From assembly GCA_041748315.1 (NCBI GenBank), contig JBGTDM010000102.1:1-7420 (forward strand): a DNA stretch of 7,420 nt, written 5' to 3'. Within the stretch, counting starts at the first letter, position 1. Each line of letters opens with the position of its first letter. The notes beneath the pieces were generated by a model. It saw nothing but the letters and a program-made list of their open reading frames with translations, did no database searches and was not told where the DNA came from. This document shows positions 1-5,506 of the stretch, piece after piece. Source of the stretch: CALMEE01 sp041748315. Its GTDB lineage: Bacteria; Planctomycetota; Planctomycetia; Pirellulales; Pirellulaceae. A program made the translations under genes and the position numbers.

Positions 1-1
1 A

Positions 2-199
2 ATCGGGGAGTCGATCGAGTTGATTCAACAGATGTTGCATTGACGAGCACTCATTTTTTTTGACGACAACGGTAAAGAACTCAAACGCTTGCCAGAGCCC
101 AGCGAGGGGGTTTTTCGCGAGATTTCGATCGAAAGCGGAAATGTCCCGGCGCTAATTCAAAGAGCCCCTTCAATCGCATACGTGACCAATGACCGGTAA
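2..199 (+). pseudogene. 3' end of an unrecognised gene, interrupted by an in-frame TGA (partial)
   Basis: The frame enters from the left edge and reads 13 residues (IGESIELIQQMLH), meets TGA at 41-43, then continues in the same frame for 51 open codons to TAA at 197-199. The part after the TGA looks like real protein: FFDDNGKELKRLPEP near its start and APSIAYVTNDR at the end, with mixed composition and ordinary codon use. There is no ATG or GTG after the TGA and before the protein-like stretch, so it is not easily a separate gene. A Trp codon (TGG) changed to TGA would fit the context (H-W-R-A-L), but this is a guess. I do not see a cysteine partner or a SECIS-like hairpin after this TGA, so selenocysteine is unlikely. 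A run of eight T (54-61) lies just downstream and could be error-prone. The product family is not recognised. It could be a decaying gene, a sequencing error, or a gene that simply ends at 43. Confidence 0.45.
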
Positions 200-788
200 G
201 GCAACCTGCAGCGAGCATGCTGAATCAGGCTTGTATCATAGACAACAACAGACTTGAAATCCAGCGACGAATGTCAACAGCGCGTGCTGATTGCACTGAC
301 ATTGGGCGCGATTGGCAGACCGAGTCGTAAGACCTCATCTGTGCTTCAAAGTCGGGGTTTCCCGGGTCCATTGTCAAGATCCAGTCGATTTGTTGTCGCT
401 CGCCAAATCTTCCAGATTTCAAGACAACGAATTGCGTCCGTGGGTCAAACAAGCTGCGTAAACCAAGTGCCGGATATGACATGAACAATGTAGCTGAACC
501 GGCGAGCGAATTGAATCTTAGAGACCATGTTGCTTGAACAAGTTTGATTGTGCGGCTCGCGGTTGAATTTCGCCCAGTAAATTTGGTATGCTAGGGAAGT
601 ACAAAGGATCTGGGACCAGTTGGCATTCCACGATCCGCGCACTGTAATTCGATGATTTGCCTCCGCACCCATCAGGTGCAAACTGTATTTTCGCCTACAT
701 TGAATGAATCCTGACGATCGTGGGAAGGGCAGTCGACGCTTGATTCTGGATCTACAAATCTTCCTTGATCTTTTTATTCGGTGATACA
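200..788. other. 589-base stretch with no convincing gene
   Basis: No plus-strand frame here has protein-like composition. The longest minus-strand frame in its right part (445-789) is rich in Arg, Ser and Cys and runs into the thiolase start, so I treat it as chance. The minus-strand frame at 225-482 is listed separately as a weak candidate. A small perfect hairpin, GCACC (665-669) and GGTGC (675-679) around a 5-nt loop, is visible but has no T tract. I found no clear promoter for the thiolase, no tRNA-like fold and no transposon ends. The stretch may be the degraded remains of genes, in keeping with the broken gene to its left. Confidence 0.5.
225..482 (-). CDS. weak hypothetical or gene remnant, 85 residues
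   Basis: This minus-strand frame begins at ATG (480-482) and ends at 225. Its middle part (RTQFVVLKSGRFGERQQIDW, then ILTMDPGNPDFEAQM) has the composition of a soluble protein, more so than the frames that overlap it. I see no Shine-Dalgarno sequence, signal peptide, membrane segment or known motif, and I do not recognise the family. The frame upstream of 482 does not extend as a clean protein, so this may be the tail of a broken gene whose 5' part is in another frame. It could equally be chance. A translated search against planctomycete proteins would decide. Confidence 0.2.
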   Translation of the reverse strand: MSYPALGLRSLFDPRTQFVVLKSGRFGERQQIDWILTMDPGNPDFEAQMRSYDSVCQSRPMSVQSARAVDIRRWISSLLLSMIQA

Positions 789-1925
789 TTGAGACAAGCT
801 ATTTTCGTTGCTGGATTGCGCACACCGTTTGGTCGATCTGGTAAAGGCGCATTCAAGGATTATCGAGCTGATGATCTGATGATTGAATTGTTGGCGGGAC
901 ACTATCAACGATTTCCTGAACTATGGAGCCATAAATTTGATGATTTTGTGTTGGGATGCGCTTATCCCGAGGGTGAACAGGGGTATAACTTGGCGCGCAT
1001 GGTCGCTTTGGGTGCGGACCTTGCCATTCCTGGAACGACTGTAAACCGCTTGTGTGCCAGTTCGCTGGAAGCAGTCGCCATTGCCGCCTCACGTGTCCGC
1101 TCAGAATGGGGGGAGTGTTTTTTGGTCGGAGGCGTTGAATCAATGAGCCGCATCCCGAGACGGGGGGCGAACTTTTCCGAATCCAATCGAATCAAACAAC
1201 TTCGACCCACCGCATACATTCCGAATGGTGATACCGCTGAGAAAGTTGCAGCTCAGTACCCAAAAATTACTCGTGCCAAGCAAGAGGAGTTGGCAGCGCG
1301 TAGTCATGAGTTGGCAGATCAAGCCTACGCGGATCACTTGTACGCACAACAGATCTACCCGGTATTTATCGAGCGTGATGAGTTCATTCGGGTCCCGGTG
1401 GACCACCAGAAAATGGCCGGCCTTGCGCCAGCCTTTTCGGAAGCCGGTGTTGTCACGGCTGCCACCAGTTCACCGCTTACCGACGGCGGATGCTGTGGCG
1501 TCGTATGCAGTTACGATACCGCGCGAACCATGGGTGTCGCTTCAGGATTGGAAATCATCGATGTTGCGGTTGCACACGTCGATCCTGCCGTGATGGGGAT
1601 GGGACCGGTTCCAGCGACCCAAATGATATTCGCGAGGAACAATATTTTGGCTGAGGACTTGGCTGCCGTCGAGATCAACGAAGCCTTCGCCGTCCAGGTC
1701 TTAGCGAGTCTCATGGAACTTAGTATCCCGTTGGACATCGTTAATACCTGGGGCGGAGCGATCGCACTCGGGCATCCATTGGGCGCAAGCGGTCTACGAT
1801 TGATGATGACGTTGCACCATCGGCTTGATCAGCTCAACCAACCCGATGCGTTGGGTCTGGCGACACTTTGCGTCGGCGGCGGCCAAGGAATGTCAATCCT
1901 TTGCAAGCATGTCGTGTTCTATTGA
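789..1925 (+). CDS. thiolase (acetyl-CoA C-acyltransferase / acetyltransferase, FadI-like)
   Basis: A complete thiolase of 378 residues. The family catalyses CoA-dependent cleavage of 3-ketoacyl-CoA in beta-oxidation, or the reverse condensation of two acetyl-CoA, in the cytoplasm. All catalytic blocks are present: the nucleophile in NRLCASS (Cys89), VGGVESMSR, NEAF in EINEAFAVQV (about 295-304), the active-site His in GGAIALGHPLGASG (His329), and the second Cys in CVGGGQG (Cys361). The N-terminal VAGLRTPFGRSGKGAF and the VTAATSSPLTDGG block resemble the FadI/trifunctional-beta branch more than the short-chain AtoB type. I chose TTG at 789: it puts the homologous N-terminus at residue 1 and has GGTGA (780-784) just upstream. 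An earlier in-frame TTG (765) would add eight unconserved residues with no ribosome site. At 378 residues it is slightly short of the usual 390-430. No fadB/fadJ-like partner lies beside it, so substrate length cannot be set. The stop codon lies in a tandem repeat. Confidence 0.9.
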   Translation: MRQAIFVAGLRTPFGRSGKGAFKDYRADDLMIELLAGHYQRFPELWSHKFDDFVLGCAYPEGEQGYNLARMVALGADLAIPGTTVNRLCASSLEAVAIAASRVRSEWGECFLVGGVESMSRIPRRGANFSESNRIKQLRPTAYIPNGDTAEKVAAQYPKITRAKQEELAARSHELADQAYADHLYAQQIYPVFIERDEFIRVPVDHQKMAGLAPAFSEAGVVTAATSSPLTDGGCCGVVCSYDTARTMGVASGLEIIDVAVAHVDPAVMGMGPVPATQMIFARNNILAEDLAAVEINEAFAVQVLASLMELSIPLDIVNTWGGAIALGHPLGASGLRLMMTLHHRLDQLNQPDALGLATLCVGGGQGMSILCKHVVFY

Positions 1926-1953
1926 TCGGTGGGTCAATTGATCGGTGGGTCAA
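1922..1953 (+). repeat. perfect 16-bp tandem duplication at the thiolase stop
   Basis: TTGATCGGTGGGTCAA occurs twice back to back (1922-1937 and 1938-1953), with no mismatch. The first copy contains the thiolase stop codon TGA (1923-1925). Each unit can fold on itself: TTGATC pairs with GGTCAA with one G-U pair. There is no following T run, so it is not a standard intrinsic terminator. Confidence 0.9.
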
Positions 1954-2008
1954 TGTTTTCGCAATCGCTCATCGGCTACGCCAATTTGTCGGCATGCCCC
2001 AACAAAGA

Positions 2009-2033
2009 GCCAGGAACATTGGTTTCCTGAGGC
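2009..2033 (+). other. hairpin-forming sequence, function unknown
   Basis: GCC-AGGAA (2009-2016) can pair with TTCCT-GGC (2024-2033, with a GA bulge) around a 7-nt loop. It lies about 85 bases after the thiolase stop. It lacks a downstream T tract, so it may only be a weak 3' end structure or chance. Confidence 0.2.
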
Positions 2034-2147
2034 ACATGGATTGGCTTGGGATAAAATTATTGGGCAGAAGAAATGCTTGATTCCGCCGTTTTGGCGCCAC
2101 ATATTGAGCCAAGTCGCGGCCGGTCCACGCATGTCTGCTTTCTTAGG

Positions 2148-2175
2148 TTGCTCTTTTGCTTGTTTTAGCTATAAC
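2148..2175 (+). promoter_or_regulatory. possible sigma-70-type promoter for the selenoprotein candidate
   Basis: TTGCTC (2148-2153) and TATAAC (2170-2175) are separated by 16 bases and lie about 38 bases upstream of the ATG at 2214. Four of six -35 bases and five of six -10 bases match the general bacterial consensus. This is pattern matching only. A modest ribosome site, GGGA (2204-2207), stands six bases before the ATG. Confidence 0.35.
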
Positions 2176-2213
2176 ACAGATAGGAATTCAACACCTTTTC
2201 ACCGGGACGAATT

Positions 2214-3425
2214 ATGAAACAGTGTAGCCGTTTGTTGTTCATGATCGTTTGTTTGGGGTCATGCCTTTTACTGGAGGACCGGGCAACAAGCCAGGACGAA
2301 GAATCGCAACTGAGTTTTGTCACGGAAGCGAAGGCAACTTCCGCGCTGACTGGCCGTCCGATTTTGGCGGTCGCTGGTAGCAGCACGTGAGCCCCTTGCA
2401 AGGCGTTGATGGAGCGTCTGACTACGGATGCTAAACTCAAGCCTTTGGTTGCACAGTTTGTGCCCATCAAAATCGATGTCGCGTCACCCGATTATCAACT
2501 TTGGACGCGAGAACATACCCCCGAACGAGGTGCGATTCCGCAAATGTTTATTGTCCGTGCCGACGGGCATGAACTGTACAATCGTGTCGGTGCGCTACCC
2601 GCGGATGATCTCGTCGAACTACTGAGCACCTCGTTAGGTCAATCCGGGATTGCAATTTCCGAACTTGATGCCCAAGCAGTTGTGACGGCCAACGCGACCG
2701 TTCGAGACCATTTGGCGAACGAAGATTCACTGGGTGCAGCTCAAGTCATCGTGAAAATCCCCAATGCATTTGATGACGCGATTCCATGTTTCGCGATACC
2801 GGTTGTTGAACTACGTGAGTCGGTGGCTGAAGTCCGGCAACTTCTGGAATCCGAACTGTCCAAGATTTCCAGTTCGATTAACGAATTTTCAGAGTCGAAC
2901 TTGCAGGAACAGATTGCATGCGTTGAGCGGTTTCAACGGTTGACAACAGACTTAAAACGATTCAAACCGCTTAACAAAGCCTTGGCGGACTTGCGCAGTT
3001 CCGCAACTCGACAAACCGGATTTCAAGCGTTGCTGGCGGATCTGAGCAGCCTGCAACGAATGGAAGCAAGCAAATCTGTACAACGAACAGAAAAACTTGA
3101 TGCCTTAGCCGCCCAGTATGCCAATACGGCGCTGGCACCCAGAATCGAAGCGGTCTTGGTGAGATCCCGGTTATCGGCATCTCTACCGAAGAATCAACCC
3201 GAAGAGAGCATTGCGAGTTCGGAGGAGTTGCTTTGGAAGTCCGTTGCAGATCAAGTTGAACGGGAATGGACCAGTACCAGCGGCAAGTACAAAATTATGG
3301 CAACATTGTTGGCAAGTTCAGCAAAATCGATCCGCCTGCGAACGACTGAAGGCAACGACATCACCGTCGCGATCGATCAGTTATCGGCAGCCGATATCCG
3401 GTGGCTGGAATCCATTCGCGATTAG
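2214..3425 (+). CDS. candidate selenoprotein: exported thioredoxin-fold protein with a UxxC motif and C-terminal SHD1-like domain
   Basis: The frame opens at ATG 2214 and stays open to TAG 3423-3425, except for TGA at codon 59 (2388-2390). Read through as selenocysteine it gives 403 residues. Residues 1-26 form a signal peptide: Lys2 and Arg6, a hydrophobic core at 7-20, and a probable signal peptidase I site after A-T-S (26). Residues about 37-130 form a thioredoxin fold: TGRPILAVAGSST, then Sec59-Ala-Pro-Cys62-Lys, a charged helix, VPIKIDV (Asp88), and the cis-proline in GAIPQMFIV (Pro109). Residues about 130-340 are mostly helical with no recognised motif. Residues about 350-403 (REWTSTSGKYKI to QLSAADIRWLESI) match the SHD1 (SLA1 homology) pattern seen in many planctomycete proteins. 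The TGA replaces exactly the reactive first Cys of CxxC, and the 58 codons before it encode signal peptide and fold start in the same frame. The likely role is disulfide or peroxide chemistry outside the cytoplasm. The alternative is a Cys codon (TGC/TGT) mutated or misread to TGA, i.e. a pseudogene. Without recoding, an annotation pipeline would start at TTG 2406 or later and lose the signal peptide and active site. Confidence 0.72.
2388..2390 (+). other. in-frame TGA read as selenocysteine codon (Sec59)
   Basis: The codon series is AGC ACG TGA GCC CCT TGC AAG, giving S-T-U-A-P-C-K. The ordinary thioredoxin motif is (T/W)-C-x-P-C-K, so the TGA occupies the attacking cysteine and the resolving Cys62 and the Pro before it are kept. 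Selenocysteine in place of this cysteine is known from several thioredoxin-fold selenoprotein families. Confidence 0.7.
2391..2427 (+). promoter_or_regulatory. bacterial SECIS-like hairpin just after the TGA
   Basis: AGGCGUU (2401-2407) pairs with AGCGUCU (2413-2419) in seven continuous pairs, two of them G-U, closing a five-base loop GAUGG (2408-2412). There are 17 bases between the UGA and the loop, the same spacing as in the E. coli fdhF element, and the loop opens with G, as expected for SelB recognition. A weaker lower stem is possible: G2398-C2422, U2396-A2424, C2395-G2426, C2394-G2427, with mismatches. There is no exact match to the fdhF bulged U and GGU loop, so this is a candidate. 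The hairpin lies inside coding sequence, as bacterial SECIS elements do. Confidence 0.55.
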
Positions 3426-3478
3426 ACGCGAACGGAATGTGTTAATGGATGGCGGCGAAGTGTTATTAGTTCTACCGT

Positions 3479-3976
3479 TTAACTACGCTTCCATAATAAG
3501 GCAACGCATTGTGCGGAGATGGCTAGCCGCTGCCCGACCGCATCGACTTGTTCACCCGTTTTTGATTTTACTCCAATGCGGTCGCTCGACACGTTCAAGC
3601 ACGCGGCGATGTTGAGTTTGATTTGTTCGCGATAGGGAGCGAGTTTCGGTTGCTCGGCAAAAACGATGCAGTCGATATTAATCAGGTCGAAGCCGGCGTT
3701 TCGGACAGTTACCGTTACCAGCTTTAACATTTCGGCCGAATCTCGATTGAGGTTGGATTGGTCGTCATTCGGAAACAACATTCCGATATCACCCATGGCC
3801 GCCCCACCTAGGATTGCGTCTGTCACAGCGTGCAGCAACACGTCCGCATCGCTGTGTCCGATCAAGTGTTGATCAAAGTCGATATCGACGCCGCCGATAC
3901 GTAATGGACCGTGCGGTCCCAATCGATGAGTATCGTGGCCAATGCCGATTCGAAGTTGTCGAGGATCAAAGGTCAT
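3479..3976 (-). CDS. ispF: 2-C-methyl-D-erythritol 2,4-cyclodiphosphate synthase (IspF)
   Basis: IspF converts 4-diphosphocytidyl-2-C-methyl-D-erythritol 2-phosphate to the 2,4-cyclodiphosphate with release of CMP, in the cytoplasmic MEP pathway to isoprenoids. It acts as a homotrimer with a divalent metal. The family signature is complete: the metal ligands in GIGHDTHRLG (Asp and His, residues about 14-16), LIGHSDADVLLHAVTDA with the third metal ligand His, then GDIGMLFPNDD, the NIDCIVFAEQPKLAPY strand, and the C-terminal GVKSKTGEQVDAVGQR block. From ATG 3974-3976 the protein has 165 residues, close to the usual 157-165. A TTG start at 4021 would add 15 unconserved residues and reach into the upstream repeat, so it is rejected. 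No clear Shine-Dalgarno sequence precedes the ATG. No ispD lies next to it in this window. The gene is convergent with the selenoprotein candidate, with 53 bases between the two stops. Confidence 0.95.
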   Translation of the reverse strand: MTFDPRQLRIGIGHDTHRLGPHGPLRIGGVDIDFDQHLIGHSDADVLLHAVTDAILGGAAMGDIGMLFPNDDQSNLNRDSAEMLKLVTVTVRNAGFDLINIDCIVFAEQPKLAPYREQIKLNIAACLNVSSDRIGVKSKTGEQVDAVGQRLAISAQCVALLWKRS

Positions 3977-4007
3977 AGAGAGATCGAACAATGAACAAAA
4001 TTTGGCC

Positions 4008-4140
4008 TTGTGCTTTGTCAATATTAAGAGTTCGGATTGCTGAGTATCAGCCGGAACGCGCTAGCGTCCGGTCTTTACGGCCTGAACCGGGTGCCAACGC
4101 ACCCCGGCTAATCCTAATCTCTAACTTGGACAAAGCACTA
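4008..4140. repeat. short palindromic element with terminal inverted repeats (MITE/REP-like)
   Basis: The ends are inverted copies: GTGCTTTGT (4010-4018) with ACAAAGCAC (4130-4138), and the similarity continues inward with gaps. AGCCGG (4049-4054) and CCGGCT (4104-4109) form a second nested pair. Inside are two hairpins. CCGGAACGC/GCGTCCGG (4051-4071) has one bulged A and a 4-base loop. CCGGGTGC/GCACCCCGG (4087-4107) has one bulged C and loop CAAC. The whole can fold as a clover. It encodes nothing. It resembles the GCCGG-type intergenic palindromes that are abundant in planctomycete genomes (from memory, not searched). It lies in the upstream region of ispF and could affect that promoter. 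Confidence 0.75.
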
Positions 4141-4288
4141 GCATCCTTCAACTATCGCAAAATATCGAGGAGCCAACAAGTATACGATTCTCCACTTCAT
4201 CCAGATCCAATGGCCAACTCTAGACTTCACATAGGCAAAGCACTTATGAATGCTGCCAACCGAGCTGGAGTCCGGATTCGTAAGGGGT

Positions 4289-4426
4289 TTAAGGGTGGGT
4301 AGCGTTACACAAATATCCAACAGGGACGACGATCACTTCATTGACGAGCAGGATCTGCCGGTTTTTAAACCCCGTTTCAAGATCACGAACGATACGTTTC
4401 AAACTCTCCGGTTCAGGTGGTTTCAT
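4289..4426 (-). CDS. small hypothetical protein or gene remnant, 45 residues
   Basis: The frame runs from ATG (4424-4426) to TAA (4289-4291) on the minus strand. It encodes MKPPEPESLKRIVRDLE, then FKNRQILLVNEVIVVPVGYL, ending CNATHP. Composition and codon use look like real protein: an amphipathic charged first half followed by a beta-like hydrophobic stretch. It lies opposite the ABC operon, 42 bases from the ATPase start, so the two would be divergently transcribed. No strong ribosome site is visible. I do not recognise it. It may be a genuine small protein or the N-terminal remains of a longer gene cut off near 4289. Confidence 0.35.
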   Translation of the reverse strand: MKPPEPESLKRIVRDLETGFKNRQILLVNEVIVVPVGYLCNATHP

Positions 4427-4455
4427 TTCTGATTTCGCGATGGACCTTTGAACCG

Positions 4456-4461
4456 TATAAT
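4456..4461 (+). promoter_or_regulatory. -10 box for the ABC operon, implying a leaderless transcript
   Basis: A perfect TATAAT (4456-4461) ends seven bases before the ATG at 4469. Transcription usually starts about seven bases after this box, which puts the first base at or next to the A of the start codon. There is no Shine-Dalgarno sequence in the seven bases between. No good -35 hexamer is seen at the expected distance. Confidence 0.5.
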
Positions 4462-4468
4462 TGACGCC

Positions 4469-5506
4469 ATGCCAATCATAGACATTCAAAAGCTGACCAA
4501 GACTTATCGGGTCTATCAAAAAAAAGAAGGTTTAGTCGCCTCGTTGCGCGGCTTGGTTAAACGTCAGTATCGTAACGTCGAAGCGGTTTCGGAAATCGAT
4601 TTGACAGTTGACCAGGGTGAATTCGTCGCCTTTCTGGGGCCGAACGGTGCGGGGAAGACAACCACCTTGAAAATGCTTTCTGGAGTGATCAATCCGACAA
4701 GCGGTACCTGTTCCGTCATGGGTCATGTCCCATGGAAGCGAGAAAACGCTTTTCGTCGCCGGATGGCGTTGGTGATGGGACAGAAGAATCAGCTTTGGTG
4801 GGACCTCCCTGCACAGGAATCATTCCGGCTCCACCAGCACATTTACGGTATTGATGTGAAAGAATTCGATCGATCGCTCAATGAACTGGCCACGATGCTC
4901 AATGTGGAAAAGTTAATGGGTCAACCCGTTCGAGAGTTATCACTTGGCGAGCGAATGAAGATGGAGTTAATTGCAGCGTTGTTGCATTCGCCGGATGTGC
5001 TGTTTCTCGACGAGCCAACAATCGGTTTGGATGTCGTCGCTCAACATAACATCCAGAATTTTTTGCGACACTACCAGAAAGAGCGTAAGATCACCATCAT
5101 TCTGACGAGCCACTACATGAAGGATGTTGCGGCACTTTGCAAACGAGTGATCATCATTGCCGGTGGCAGGATCCATCATGATGGGTCGCTGGCTGGAATC
5201 GTTGATCGCTTCGGCAACGAAAAAATTATTACTTTAACCTTGGCTGAAAATGAGTCGTTCGTTGGACTCGAGCGTTTAGCGCTTGACGTGTCGATTGAGC
5301 CTCCCAAAATCAAATTCCGAATGGCTCGCGACGAAGTTGCCAAGACCCTTTCGCAGCTCCTCTCGTCACGACAAGTTGTTGATATTGTCGTCGAAGACCC
5401 ACCCTTGGAAGAAGTCATCGCGCAGGTATTCTTCGAAGCCGAGCAATCAATGAACGGCAGTCAAGCCGAGTCGACTGCGTCACGGCTGGAGGCAACATCG
5501 AGATGA
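4469..5506 (+). CDS. ABC transporter ATP-binding protein (COG4586-type)
   Basis: This is the nucleotide-binding subunit of an ABC-2 exporter, working at the inner face of the cytoplasmic membrane with the two permeases downstream. In the 345-residue protein from ATG 4469 one sees: Walker A GPNGAGKTT (57-65, Lys63), the Q-loop MGQKNQLWWDLP (Gln105), the ABC signature LSLGER (157-162), Walker B VLFLDEP (177-183, catalytic Glu182), the D-loop GLDV (186-189), and the switch His215 in TSHYM. The N-terminal insertion YQKKEGLVASLRGLVKRQYR before the first beta strands and the QKNQLWWDLP segment are typical of the COG4586 branch. About 115 C-terminal residues form an accessory domain. A TTG at 4448 would add seven residues and place the TATAAT inside the gene, so ATG 4469 is preferred. 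The stop overlaps the next start (ATGA). Substrate unknown; homologous triads in cyanobacteria have been linked to viologen export, which cannot be carried over on this evidence. Confidence 0.93.
   Translation: MPIIDIQKLTKTYRVYQKKEGLVASLRGLVKRQYRNVEAVSEIDLTVDQGEFVAFLGPNGAGKTTTLKMLSGVINPTSGTCSVMGHVPWKRENAFRRRMALVMGQKNQLWWDLPAQESFRLHQHIYGIDVKEFDRSLNELATMLNVEKLMGQPVRELSLGERMKMELIAALLHSPDVLFLDEPTIGLDVVAQHNIQNFLRHYQKERKITIILTSHYMKDVAALCKRVIIIAGGRIHHDGSLAGIVDRFGNEKIITLTLAENESFVGLERLALDVSIEPPKIKFRMARDEVAKTLSQLLSSRQVVDIVVEDPPLEEVIAQVFFEAEQSMNGSQAESTASRLEATSR

Noticed and set aside
41..43. Second selenocysteine codon
   Set aside because: No cysteine two residues away, no redox motif, and no hairpin with a G-first loop 15-20 nt downstream; the following sequence is a T run.
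445..789. Minus-strand open frame of 114 residues before the thiolase
   Set aside because: Composition is unlike a real protein, and it overlaps the thiolase start with no ribosome site.
2388..2390. General reassignment of TGA as a sense codon in this organism
   Set aside because: The thiolase ends at TGA (1923-1925) and the ABC ATPase ends at TGA (5504-5506), both at the family's expected length. Trp is written TGG throughout.
2406..3425. A shorter 339-residue protein starting at TTG 2406
   Set aside because: It would begin in the helix just after the CxxC motif, without the first strand of the fold or the signal peptide. The upstream frame encodes exactly those parts.
3211..3615. Plus-strand open frame of 134 residues
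   Set aside because: It is Arg/Ser-rich, overlaps the end of the selenoprotein gene in another frame and runs antisense into ispF, which has full family motifs.
4051..4107. CRISPR or intrinsic terminator reading of the hairpins
   Set aside because: There are only two unlike hairpins with no regular spacers, and no T tract follows either one; the nested inverted repeats fit a palindromic element better.
4250..4432. Plus-strand frame of 60 residues before the ABC operon
   Set aside because: It lies opposite a better-looking minus-strand frame and has no ribosome site or recognisable motif.
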